Of a DNA stretch of 64,000 bases, positions 1 through 6,530 are shown in pieces; within the stretch, counting starts at the first letter, position 1, and every line of letters begins with the position of its first letter. The stretch comes from Bacillota bacterium. GTDB taxonomy: Bacteria; Bacillota; Clostridia; TANB77; CAG-465. The notes beneath the pieces are model-generated. The model did not search any database and was not told the DNA's origin. It saw only the letters and a list, made by a program, of their open reading frames with translations. The stretch is from positions 1 through 64,000 of the forward strand of contig JAEYPQ010000018.1 of the NCBI GenBank assembly GCA_023410645.1, in the 5' to 3' direction. The translations under genes were made by a program, and so were the position numbers.

Positions 1-20
1 TTTATCACAAACGTAAAAAA

Positions 21-58
21 GAGTAAAGGTTTTCAATTGCGATGAAGTTCCTTTACTC
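21..58. terminator. Hairpin terminator of an upstream gene
   Basis: GAGTAAAGG at 21-29 pairs with CCTTTACTC at 50-58 around a 20-base loop. A run of A precedes it and a T-rich stretch follows, so it could work in either direction. It most likely ends a gene lying left of the window. Confidence 0.55.
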
Positions 59-93
59 ATATATATTTTATCATACTTTCATTTAAAAGAAAA

Positions 94-159
94 GACCATT
101 GACAAAAATACTTTGTCAACAGTCTGATATAACTGATTTTATATATCAGTTATATTTTT
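94..159 (+). other. Two consecutive hairpins, the second terminator-like
   Basis: TTGACAAA (99-106) pairs with TTTGTCAA (112-119), extended by GAC/GTC. A second hairpin of 11 bp (127-137 with 145-155) is followed by five T residues, as in an intrinsic terminator. No reading frame lies here. The segment may be the 3' end of a small RNA or simply a second terminator. Confidence 0.35.
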
Positions 160-167
160 GTGTTTGG

Positions 168-196
168 TGGAAAGAAATTCATATTTATGATATAAT
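168..196 (+). promoter_or_regulatory. Putative sigma-A promoter for the phosphoesterase gene
   Basis: TATAAT at 191-196 is preceded by TGA, giving an extended -10. The -35 (TGGAAA, 168-173, 17-bp spacer) is a poor match, so the extended -10 probably carries the promoter. The gene starts at 244. Confidence 0.45.
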
Positions 197-243
197 ACAA
201 ATAACTATAGTAGCTAATAGACTTTTTAGAAAAGGGGAAATAT

Positions 244-1107
244 ATGAAATTTGCTGTTTTATCTGATATTCATGGTAATAGAGATGCGTTCGATGCTGTT
301 TTAAAATCGGCTAAAGACGAAAATGTTGATTATTATATCATCGCAGGTGATTTAATAACTGATTTTCCGGATGATGTATACGTTATAAGAAGGTCAAAAG
401 AATTGACAAAATATGTTATTAAGGGAAATAGAGAAGATTATGTTCTTAAATGGATTGAAAATGTTAAGGAAAAGCATATAGATAAATACAATCAATATTT
501 AAGTGTAAAATTTGCATATGAAAATTTGAAAGATTCTGATATTGATTATATTAGAAATTTAGAGGATCAAATTGTAATAAGAGTAAATGATAAATATTCT
601 ATTAGAGTTTGTCATGGTTCGCCATTTAGTATGTATGATTTGATATGTGAAGAGGATAATTCTAAAATTATTGAAAAATCATTATCATTTATAAATGAAA
701 ATATTTTGATATGTGGTCATACGCATATGCCGTTTTATAAATGGATAAATGATAAACTTATTATAAATTGTGGATCAGTTGGCGTACATTATAGCAATAA
801 TTTATGTGTAAGTGAATATTTTATTTTAGATATTAATGATACCGATATTAATGTAGAATACAAAAGTGTAAAATATGATTTTAAGAATTTCGAGAACAGA
901 GTAAGAAATTCAGAATTGTATGCAACATCTCCAGTATGGACCGATTTGACCTTTAAAAGTATTAAAGAATCTAAAGATTTAAATTCTGAGTTTGTTAAAG
1001 AAGCAATTAATATTGCAAAGAATAAAGGCAATTTTAATAATGGGCTTATCGATAATGAAACATGGGATTTAGTATATGATACTTGGAAGAAACTAGGAAA
1101 GATATAA
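244..1107 (+). CDS. Calcineurin-like metallophosphoesterase
   Basis: 287 residues, cytoplasmic, with no signal peptide. The metal-binding motifs of the calcineurin-like phosphoesterase superfamily occur in order: D8-x-H10 (SDIHGN), G35-D36, G61-N62-R63-E64, an H in the CHGSP segment, and the GHTH motif before the C-terminal third. The closest general type is the YfcE/MJ0936-like group acting on phosphodiesters, but the substrate cannot be read from the sequence. The roughly 90 residues after GHTH extend beyond a minimal phosphoesterase and are not recognised. The gene is transcribed alone, with a promoter at about 170-196 and a strong terminator 5 bases after the stop. The GGGGAAATAT before the ATG is the ribosome site. 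Confidence 0.85.
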   Translation: MKFAVLSDIHGNRDAFDAVLKSAKDENVDYYIIAGDLITDFPDDVYVIRRSKELTKYVIKGNREDYVLKWIENVKEKHIDKYNQYLSVKFAYENLKDSDIDYIRNLEDQIVIRVNDKYSIRVCHGSPFSMYDLICEEDNSKIIEKSLSFINENILICGHTHMPFYKWINDKLIINCGSVGVHYSNNLCVSEYFILDINDTDINVEYKSVKYDFKNFENRVRNSELYATSPVWTDLTFKSIKESKDLNSEFVKEAINIAKNKGNFNNGLIDNETWDLVYDTWKKLGKI

Positions 1108-1111
1108 TGAG

Positions 1112-1147
1112 AAGCAACTATAATTTTAAAATTATAGTTGCTTTTTT
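1112..1147 (+). terminator. Rho-independent terminator
   Basis: A 16-bp perfect inverted repeat (1112-1127 with 1128-1143) leads into T residues just after the phosphoesterase stop. The arms are A/T symmetrical, so it can also serve the convergent hydrolase gene on the minus strand. Confidence 0.85.
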
Positions 1148-1162
1148 ATATAAAATAATATT

Positions 1163-1972
1163 TTAACTTGCGAATCTTATTAATTCATTATTAAATTTAT
1201 CTCTTTCTTCCCAGAATAGGGCGTGACCACTATTTTCAAATAATACTAGACTAGAAGTGCTAATTCTTCTACTTAATGTCTCTCCAAGTCCAATAGGGCA
1301 TACTTTATCATGAACACCCTGTAAAATTAAAGTTGGAACTTTTATTTTATCTAAATCATTAAATAAATTTTCTGTTGTAAGGGACCTTAATAACTCAGCT
1401 GTTGAATATCCTGCCGCTTCAAAACCTAGACTTGAAATCCAATTAGAAAAAGGAGAAGTTATGTATTTATTGAAAAATATATCATTAAATCCTTGTAAGG
1501 CTGTTGGTCTATCATAATATATATTATTTATAATAGTATCAATAGAATTTTTTGGTTGACCATAAGGAAAATTAGGTAAGATTACAAAGCTAGGTGCAGC
1601 AGCTGCGAAAAGTGCAAGCTTCTTTACTCCAAATCCATTATGACGAGCCATATAACGTATAGCGATTGCACCACCTACAGAATGACCGGCTAATGTTATA
1701 TTTTCTAGTTTTAAAGTCTCAATTATCTTTCTTAAATCATCTGCTATACGATCATAACTATATCCAGTAAATGGCTTATCTGATCTACCGAAACCTCTAA
1801 TATCAATGCCAATACATCTAAATCCATGCTTTGGAAGTTCATTATATTGATATTCAAACATTGAATTATTTAAAGGCCATCCATGAATAAAAAGTATAAT
1901 CTTTTCACCAGTTGGATTAACGTCATTTATAAATATATTAACATCATTTTCTGTTTTTATATAATATTGCAT
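1163..1972 (-). CDS. Alpha/beta-fold hydrolase
   Basis: 269 residues from the chosen start. The alpha/beta hydrolase plan is complete: oxyanion-loop HGW near residue 30, nucleophile elbow GHSVGG (Ser98), acidic residue in LQGVHDK (Asp222) and catalytic His in NSGHALF (His250). Overall it resembles the non-haem chloroperoxidase/arylesterase-like group, but the substrate is unknown. The start was placed at the sixth codon of the longer frame because GGAGGT lies 7 bases upstream of it and overlaps the earlier ATG. It is a single-gene unit convergent with the phosphoesterase and sharing its terminator. There is no signal peptide, so it is probably cytoplasmic. Confidence 0.85.
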   Translation of the reverse strand: MQYYIKTENDVNIFINDVNPTGEKIILFIHGWPLNNSMFEYQYNELPKHGFRCIGIDIRGFGRSDKPFTGYSYDRIADDLRKIIETLKLENITLAGHSVGGAIAIRYMARHNGFGVKKLALFAAAAPSFVILPNFPYGQPKNSIDTIINNIYYDRPTALQGFNDIFFNKYITSPFSNWISSLGFEAAGYSTAELLRSLTTENLFNDLDKIKVPTLILQGVHDKVCPIGLGETLSRRISTSSLVLFENSGHALFWEERDKFNNELIRFAS

Positions 1973-2027
1973 AAGAATTACCTCCATATACAGTATTATA
2001 TTTAAAAATAAATGTATAAGTGAATAT

Positions 2028-3116
2028 TTATATAACTTTTCTTATTTTACCAACGATAAAGGCAATTATTGGTAGTACAACAGCATAACCAACATTAATA
2101 TATAATAAGAATTGATCTGAAAATTTATATAACTCAAACGTACTTGATATTAAATATAATGAGAATACAAATGTTCCAAAAATCAAAGGTGTTATACTTG
2201 TTTTACTGTGTTCCAAATTTCCCACTTTTTTTATTAATTTTGAAATTATATATATAAATAACGTAATTATCGCAAAATCGGTTACAAACCAAAATGAAAT
2301 GAAAATAGATTCAAATCTTTCAACTACAGTTATTAATTGTATATTTTTTAAAAACATAAAAAATGGTAAATTAAATTCACTAGTAAGAGTGTAACCAAAA
2401 ACTCCAACAGTTGTTAGTATAACAAAAACATTGAAAAATGTAATTCTTGAAGTAAGATATTTTGTATATTTTTTAAAATCTTGTTTATTTGATACTTCCT
2501 CACCAAGAAAAAACATGAATGTTATATATGATAATATACCAAGTAATAAAGGAACAGACTTTAATGAATCTAACGCATCATATACTGTTACAGGATATAT
2601 ATTTGATACTTTTACATCAATAAGAGATATTATAAATAATCCAATAACAACTATACTAAACAATAATCCAAATATTTCCATGGTCCTTCCAAAATATTCT
2701 ATTTTCTTTCTAACAACTACAAAAACAACCATAAGTATTGTTAGTATAAAAAAATGTATTGGAGTAAATATCAATATTGTAGAAGCATATCTGTCAGCAA
2801 AGTATCTGACATATATAGAAATGAGTACAAAAATCCAAGCAATATGTAAAATTAGAATAATTTTTCCAATAAAATTACCAAAGATTTTTATATAAACATC
2901 TTGCAGAGATTTTTCACCACTTTTATTCATTAATGTATTTAATACATACAACAATATTAAAAATGGGATAAGTACCAATATTGGCGTCAAGATTGAACCA
3001 TCTTTTGAGACGATTGACACATTTTTAGGTATTATTCTTACTAATGGTGATGATACAGCAAGCAAATAAATAATAATTAGTTGTTTTATACTTATAGTAC
3101 TATGTTCTTCTTCCAT
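2028..3116 (-). CDS. Spore germination permease subunit, GerAB family
   Basis: 362 residues with about ten hydrophobic segments along the whole length, the size and topology of GerAB/GerKB/YndE proteins (spore germination permease family, related to amino acid transporters). In known germinant receptors the B subunit sits in the spore inner membrane and binds the small-molecule germinant. The conserved early segment ISIKQLIIIYLLAV fits the family. It is the last gene of the minus-strand gerA-type operon, 24 bases after the small 2-TM gene, with AAAAGGAGG before the ATG. Identity as a GerAB-type subunit is firm; the germinant cannot be predicted. Confidence 0.88.
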   Translation of the reverse strand: MEEEHSTISIKQLIIIYLLAVSSPLVRIIPKNVSIVSKDGSILTPILVLIPFLILLYVLNTLMNKSGEKSLQDVYIKIFGNFIGKIILILHIAWIFVLISIYVRYFADRYASTILIFTPIHFFILTILMVVFVVVRKKIEYFGRTMEIFGLLFSIVVIGLFIISLIDVKVSNIYPVTVYDALDSLKSVPLLLGILSYITFMFFLGEEVSNKQDFKKYTKYLTSRITFFNVFVILTTVGVFGYTLTSEFNLPFFMFLKNIQLITVVERFESIFISFWFVTDFAIITLFIYIISKLIKKVGNLEHSKTSITPLIFGTFVFSLYLISSTFELYKFSDQFLLYINVGYAVVLPIIAFIVGKIRKVI

Positions 3117-3140
3117 TTAATAACTGCCTCCTTTTTTTAA

Positions 3141-3347
3141 TTAGATTTCTACTTTAAATACTTTAAAAAAATTATATATGAAACTACTTCTAAGTTCATC
3201 ACTAAAATAAAACACGGCTAATGCGTAGACTAATATGGTCATAATTACAAAAGCTATAGCATCTTTTTTTTTCTTTTGCTTTACTAGTGGTATAAAATCA
3301 CTAATTGAGAAAGCAGCATAAATCACATAATAAATAAGGCTCATCAT
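3141..3347 (-). CDS. Small two-TM protein of the gerA-type operon (D-subunit-like)
   Basis: 68 residues with two hydrophobic segments (about 3-18 and 28-48) separated by a lysine-rich turn. It lies between the C and B genes of the germinant receptor operon. GGAGGAG stands just upstream and the ATG follows the gerAC stop at once (TAATATG), so translation is probably coupled. Short genes for two-TM proteins are known beside some gerA-family operons in Bacillus, where these D subunits modulate germination. Size, topology and position match, but I cannot claim sequence homology. The next codon is also ATG, so the start may be 3344. Confidence 0.7.
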   Translation of the reverse strand: MMSLIYYVIYAAFSISDFIPLVKQKKKKDAIAFVIMTILVYALAVFYFSDELRSSFIYNFFKVFKVEI

Positions 3348-3348
3348 A

Positions 3349-4695
3349 TTACTTCTCCTCCGTATATAAACCAGTAATGTCATAAGTTCTTTGTATATTT
3401 GATTCAACTTCGACTGTTATTTTTGCATTCATAAGTTGTTCATTCCACTTGTCTTCTATTTTTCTATATTTATAAGGATGACTTTGTTTAAAAACATCTT
3501 TAATATTTAAAAAATCTGCATTAAACTCCCTAATCTTTGTAATTAAATCTTCAATTCTTGCTTTTATTTGTTGAGATTGTTTTTTTTCTAGATCTTTTAT
3601 AAATTTATCATCTATTTTATAGTCTTTTGCATAAATATCCTCAATATTATCTCTAAACATAGTATTTATAGAAATTTCACTAATATTATCATTTTCATCA
3701 AACTTAAATTTGTACTTTGTAAGAGATAGAGTAATTCCGCAACTTACAGTTTGATTCTCTCCCAAATATATGTTTATATTTGAACCTTGTAATTTATTTG
3801 TTAATAAATTTGCAGTAAAAGACTGTTCTCTATCTAAATATCCGATTAGTTTTCCATCTTTTATTACTCCAAAACCATCATAATCAAAAAAAATATCATC
3901 TGTAATTGGAATAGCTGTTTGTTTATCAATTATAGAATTTGAAGTATCTTGTCTAGGATCTTCTTTTTGAGAATTTTTGATTTCTTCATTGTCTATTATT
4001 TTGATAGTAGGTATAAGGCCAGCCCCGCTACAACTTGAAATAATTCTTAAGGCGTCAGTTAATGTCGTCTTATATGATACTCCTTTTGCCTCATTGTTTT
4101 TTGTCATACTTTGTAATTTTTCATCTACTGGATAGGAACCTCTTGTAGCCTCATCTAAGAAATCACGAGCACTAGTTCCTTTTGTTATAAATACAAGTGC
4201 ATTTTTTCTGACTTCATAATCTCTAACATTAAAATCTATACTTTCACTTATATCATTTTTAGCTAAATTTTCACCAAATAAAAAAAACTTTACATGTGAG
4301 CCACTCATATTTTTATTAGTATAAGTCTGAAAGGCTCTGACGGCATCGGAGAAAGTAGCAGCTTTAACGCTAAATATTTTATCATTTTCTTCGTTTTCTT
4401 CTATTTTATTTCCACTTTGACCTTGCCCCTGACCTTGCCCTTGGCTAGATTGCCCACCAGAAGAGCCACCTCCGGAAGATCCTCCACCACCTCCAGAAGA
4501 ACTTTGATCTGTATCATTGACTTTTACGTTAGTATGTTGTACTTTGTATATACCTTCATTTATAACATCTAATCCAACTACTTTTATAAGATCTAAATCA
4601 CTAAGTTCATTTTTTACAGGCATTACAGTGTTATTAAATAATATAAGAATGGCAAATATTATTATTATGGTTATTTGTCTTATTTTCTTATTCAT
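3349..4695 (-). CDS. Spore germination protein, GerAC family, without a lipobox
   Basis: 448 residues. After an N-terminal hydrophobic segment (about 8-26) comes NELSDLDLIKVVGLDV, the standard GerAC opening, and the C-terminal half has the GerAC fold region. In the family GerAC is a lipoprotein of the germinant receptor whose signal ends in a Cys just before that opening. Here the position reads NNTVMPVKNELS and there is no Cys in the first 60 residues, so lipid anchoring looks lost and the hydrophobic segment may act as a membrane anchor. Residues 64-95 are a Gly/Ser/Gln-only linker inserted between the first strand and the rest of domain 1. It is the second gene of the operon, with AGGAG before its ATG. 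Confidence 0.88.
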   Translation of the reverse strand: MNKKIRQITIIIIFAILILFNNTVMPVKNELSDLDLIKVVGLDVINEGIYKVQHTNVKVNDTDQSSSGGGGGSSGGGSSGGQSSQGQGQGQGQSGNKIEENEENDKIFSVKAATFSDAVRAFQTYTNKNMSGSHVKFFLFGENLAKNDISESIDFNVRDYEVRKNALVFITKGTSARDFLDEATRGSYPVDEKLQSMTKNNEAKGVSYKTTLTDALRIISSCSGAGLIPTIKIIDNEEIKNSQKEDPRQDTSNSIIDKQTAIPITDDIFFDYDGFGVIKDGKLIGYLDREQSFTANLLTNKLQGSNINIYLGENQTVSCGITLSLTKYKFKFDENDNISEISINTMFRDNIEDIYAKDYKIDDKFIKDLEKKQSQQIKARIEDLITKIREFNADFLNIKDVFKQSHPYKYRKIEDKWNEQLMNAKITVEVESNIQRTYDITGLYTEEK

Positions 4696-4712
4696 TGTTA
4701 TTCTCCTGAAAT

Positions 4713-4875
4713 TTATTTATTTTTCTTTCGCATGTCTAACATCGGTTCTCGAAAAACAGTATCATTGGTTAAATTTTTACCATCGCTAGAAGAAAATGGC
4801 ATAAAATATGGTAACCCAAAAGATTCAATTGTACATAGATAATATATAATCATAAGTAGACCCATTGATAATCCG
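4713..4875 (-). pseudogene. Displaced 3' end of gerAA after a one-base frameshift
   Basis: Downstream of about 4875 the minus strand stays open in another frame and encodes the expected end of a GerAA protein, including ESFGLPYFMPF and a REPMLDMR-like tail, stopping at 4713. That is 17 bases before the gerAC start. Removing one base (the C after GGTTTATAT on the minus strand, about 4875) joins it to the main frame as GLYGLSMGLLM. The SFG-PY-P motif is conserved in GerAA proteins, so this is lost coding sequence and not a real intergenic gap. Confidence 0.85.
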
Positions 4876-6204
4876 ATATAAACCTGCAATACTAGTTAAA
4901 ATTACTAGTAAAAATCTACATATTCTTAGAGCATTAGAAAAATCCTGATTTGGCATAATAAACCCTGTTATACCTGTAATTGCAATTATTACAACAACAG
5001 AAGGGGACACAAATTTTGCATTTACTGCAGCTTCACCAATAATTAAACCTCCAACAATTGAAATTGTCTGGCCAATAGTTTTTGGTAACCTTGAACTAGC
5101 TTCGATCAAAATTTCAAAGGCAAGTAACATAAATGAAACTTCAACTAATGTAGGAAATGGTTCGCCTTCTTTACTATTAATAATAGATAATGCTAGTTCT
5201 GTTGGTATCATCTCTTGATGGAATACTGATATACAAATATAAAAAGATGGCAGGATTAATGTCATGAAAGTACTAAGATATCTTAGTACCCTTAGAACAC
5301 TACTTACTGCATAGTTTACTGAGTAGTCTTCTGGTGCTTGAAAAAACATATTAATTACTGCTGGTAAAATATAAATTGTTGGTAATCCATCAATTACAAT
5401 TATAATTTTTCCTTCTGTTATATTTGAAATTACTTTATCTGTTTTTTCAGTATAAATTAATTGAGGAAATATTGAATACTTGTTGTCGATAATTTGTTCT
5501 TCAAAATCTCCACCTGATACTAACTTATCTGTTTTTATATTTTTGATTTTTTGTGTAACTTTATCCAAAATTTGCTTATCTACCACATTATCTAAATATA
5601 CTACAGCAATAGAAGTTTTTATATTATCTCCAACATCTATTTTATTAACTTTTAAGTTACTACTTTTAATTCTATTTCTTATTAGACATACATTAGATTT
5701 TATATCCTCAACAAAAGCTTCTTTTGCTCCTTTTATTATATTTTCGTTTGTTGGCTCGCTTATACTTCTTTTTTCTATTTTTCTTACATCAAATGTTATA
5801 CCTTTATTATTTGAATTTGAACAAATTATTGCTATACTTCCACTTAATATATCACTTATTAAGTCGGCTACATTATTTCTGATCTCAGAAGATTTATGAG
5901 GAATTAATCCGTCTTCTATATTTTTAAAAATATCTTTGTTATCCAAATCTTTATTATTGTCTATCATATCTATTATTGGTTTTAAGATATATTCATCAAT
6001 TATCTGTGTATCAACTAAAGTTTCTAAATATAAAAAATATAAACTTACGTCTTTATATTTGATTTCTTTTACTTTAAAATCATAATCACCTTCAAAAATG
6101 CTTTGGATATCTTTTATAGTTATTTTTTTATCTTTTAAAATATCCTTTTTCTCTTCATTATTATTCTCTTTTTCTTTTTTAAAAAAAAGCCAGTCTTTTA
6201 ACAT
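4825..6204 (-). CDS. Spore germination protein, GerAA family, frameshifted near its 3' end
   Basis: 459 residues as read. There is a long, highly charged soluble N-terminal region (about 1-290) followed by a membrane domain with the conserved EDYSVNYAVSSVLRVLRYLS and TELALSIINSKEGEPFPTLVE stretches of GerAA/GerKA/SpoVAF-type proteins. In the family this A subunit is an inner-membrane part of the germinant receptor and may form a channel. The last 17 residues read here (from RIINGSTYDYI on) do not fit the family. The true C terminus is in another frame, down to 4713. The truncated product lacks the last membrane segment and conserved tail, so it may be non-functional unless the extra base is a sequencing or assembly error. 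It is the first gene of the operon. Confidence 0.85.
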   Translation of the reverse strand: MLKDWLFFKKEKENNNEEKKDILKDKKITIKDIQSIFEGDYDFKVKEIKYKDVSLYFLYLETLVDTQIIDEYILKPIIDMIDNNKDLDNKDIFKNIEDGLIPHKSSEIRNNVADLISDILSGSIAIICSNSNNKGITFDVRKIEKRSISEPTNENIIKGAKEAFVEDIKSNVCLIRNRIKSSNLKVNKIDVGDNIKTSIAVVYLDNVVDKQILDKVTQKIKNIKTDKLVSGGDFEEQIIDNKYSIFPQLIYTEKTDKVISNITEGKIIIVIDGLPTIYILPAVINMFFQAPEDYSVNYAVSSVLRVLRYLSTFMTLILPSFYICISVFHQEMIPTELALSIINSKEGEPFPTLVEVSFMLLAFEILIEASSRLPKTIGQTISIVGGLIIGEAAVNAKFVSPSVVVIIAITGITGFIMPNQDFSNALRICRFLLVILTSIAGLYRIINGSTYDYILSMYN

Positions 6205-6280
6205 AAATAAACCTCTTCTTATATATAAATTTTTAGTAATATTATTTGTGAATTATAAAAATATATTCTATAAAAACAAA

Positions 6281-6311
6281 TAATTTATGATTAATAAAAT
6301 AAAAATATGTT
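6281..6311 (-). promoter_or_regulatory. Possible sporulation-sigma (sigma-E/K-like) promoter of the gerA-type operon
   Basis: On the minus strand AACATATT (6311-6304) is followed after 14 bases by CATAAATTA (6289-6281). This resembles the sigma-E pattern (-35 KMATATT, -10 CATANNNT) and the sigma-K -10 (CATANNNTA). Known gerA operons use sigma-G, so this is tentative, and the AT-rich background makes chance matches likely. Confidence 0.3.
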
Positions 6312-6330
6312 ATTTTTTTTACAAACATTA

Positions 6331-6358
6331 TTGCATAAAATCTAATAAATGATATAAT
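6331..6358 (+). promoter_or_regulatory. Sigma-A promoter of the riboswitch-ATPase transcript
   Basis: TTGCAT (6331-6336), a 16-bp spacer ending in TGA, and TATAAT (6353-6358) form an extended -10 promoter. Transcription would begin about 6365, just before the riboswitch P1 stem. Confidence 0.65.
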
Positions 6359-6368
6359 TATATTTATA

Positions 6369-6462
6369 TTAAAAGGGAGTAGCTTTTTTTTACTAGTCAA
6401 CATACACGATAATGAAAAATTTATCTGGTTAGTAAACTTTTTTAAGTAAGCAAGACTTTTAA
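6369..6462 (+). promoter_or_regulatory. yybP-ykoY family (manganese) riboswitch
   Basis: The two conserved ends of the yybP-ykoY aptamer are present: AAAAGGGAGTAGC on the 5' side (6371-6383) and AGCAAGACTTTT on the 3' side (6449-6460). Flanks TTAAAAG (6369-6375) and CTTTTAA (6456-6462) pair to form P1. Internal GTCAACATACACG and TTATCTGGTTAGTAA segments fill the expected place of the other arms. The family senses Mn2+ and often controls metal-exporting P-type ATPases or TerC/MntP proteins, which fits the next gene. The expression platform (6463-6530) shows no strong terminator, so the switching mode is unclear. Confidence 0.75.
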
Positions 6463-6530
6463 AGGAATTATATTTTTATATATTCTTTATAGCCTTATTT
6501 TTATTTAAAATTTTGAAGGGAGTGTTATGT

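Noticed and set aside
99..119. TTGACAAA/TTTGTCAA inverted repeat as a double Spo0A site
   Set aside because: The right half reads TTTGTCAAC, which fails the last base of the box, and a simple hairpin before a terminator explains the symmetry equally well.
2431..2895. A 154-codon frame on the plus strand opposite the gerAB gene
   Set aside because: It lies wholly within a well-recognised membrane protein on the other strand, without ribosome site or promoter; it mirrors the hydrophobic codons of gerAB.
4860..4890. Programmed ribosomal frameshift in gerAA
   Set aside because: No slippery heptamer, stop codon context or stimulatory hairpin is visible at the join; a plain one-base insertion or sequence error is simpler.
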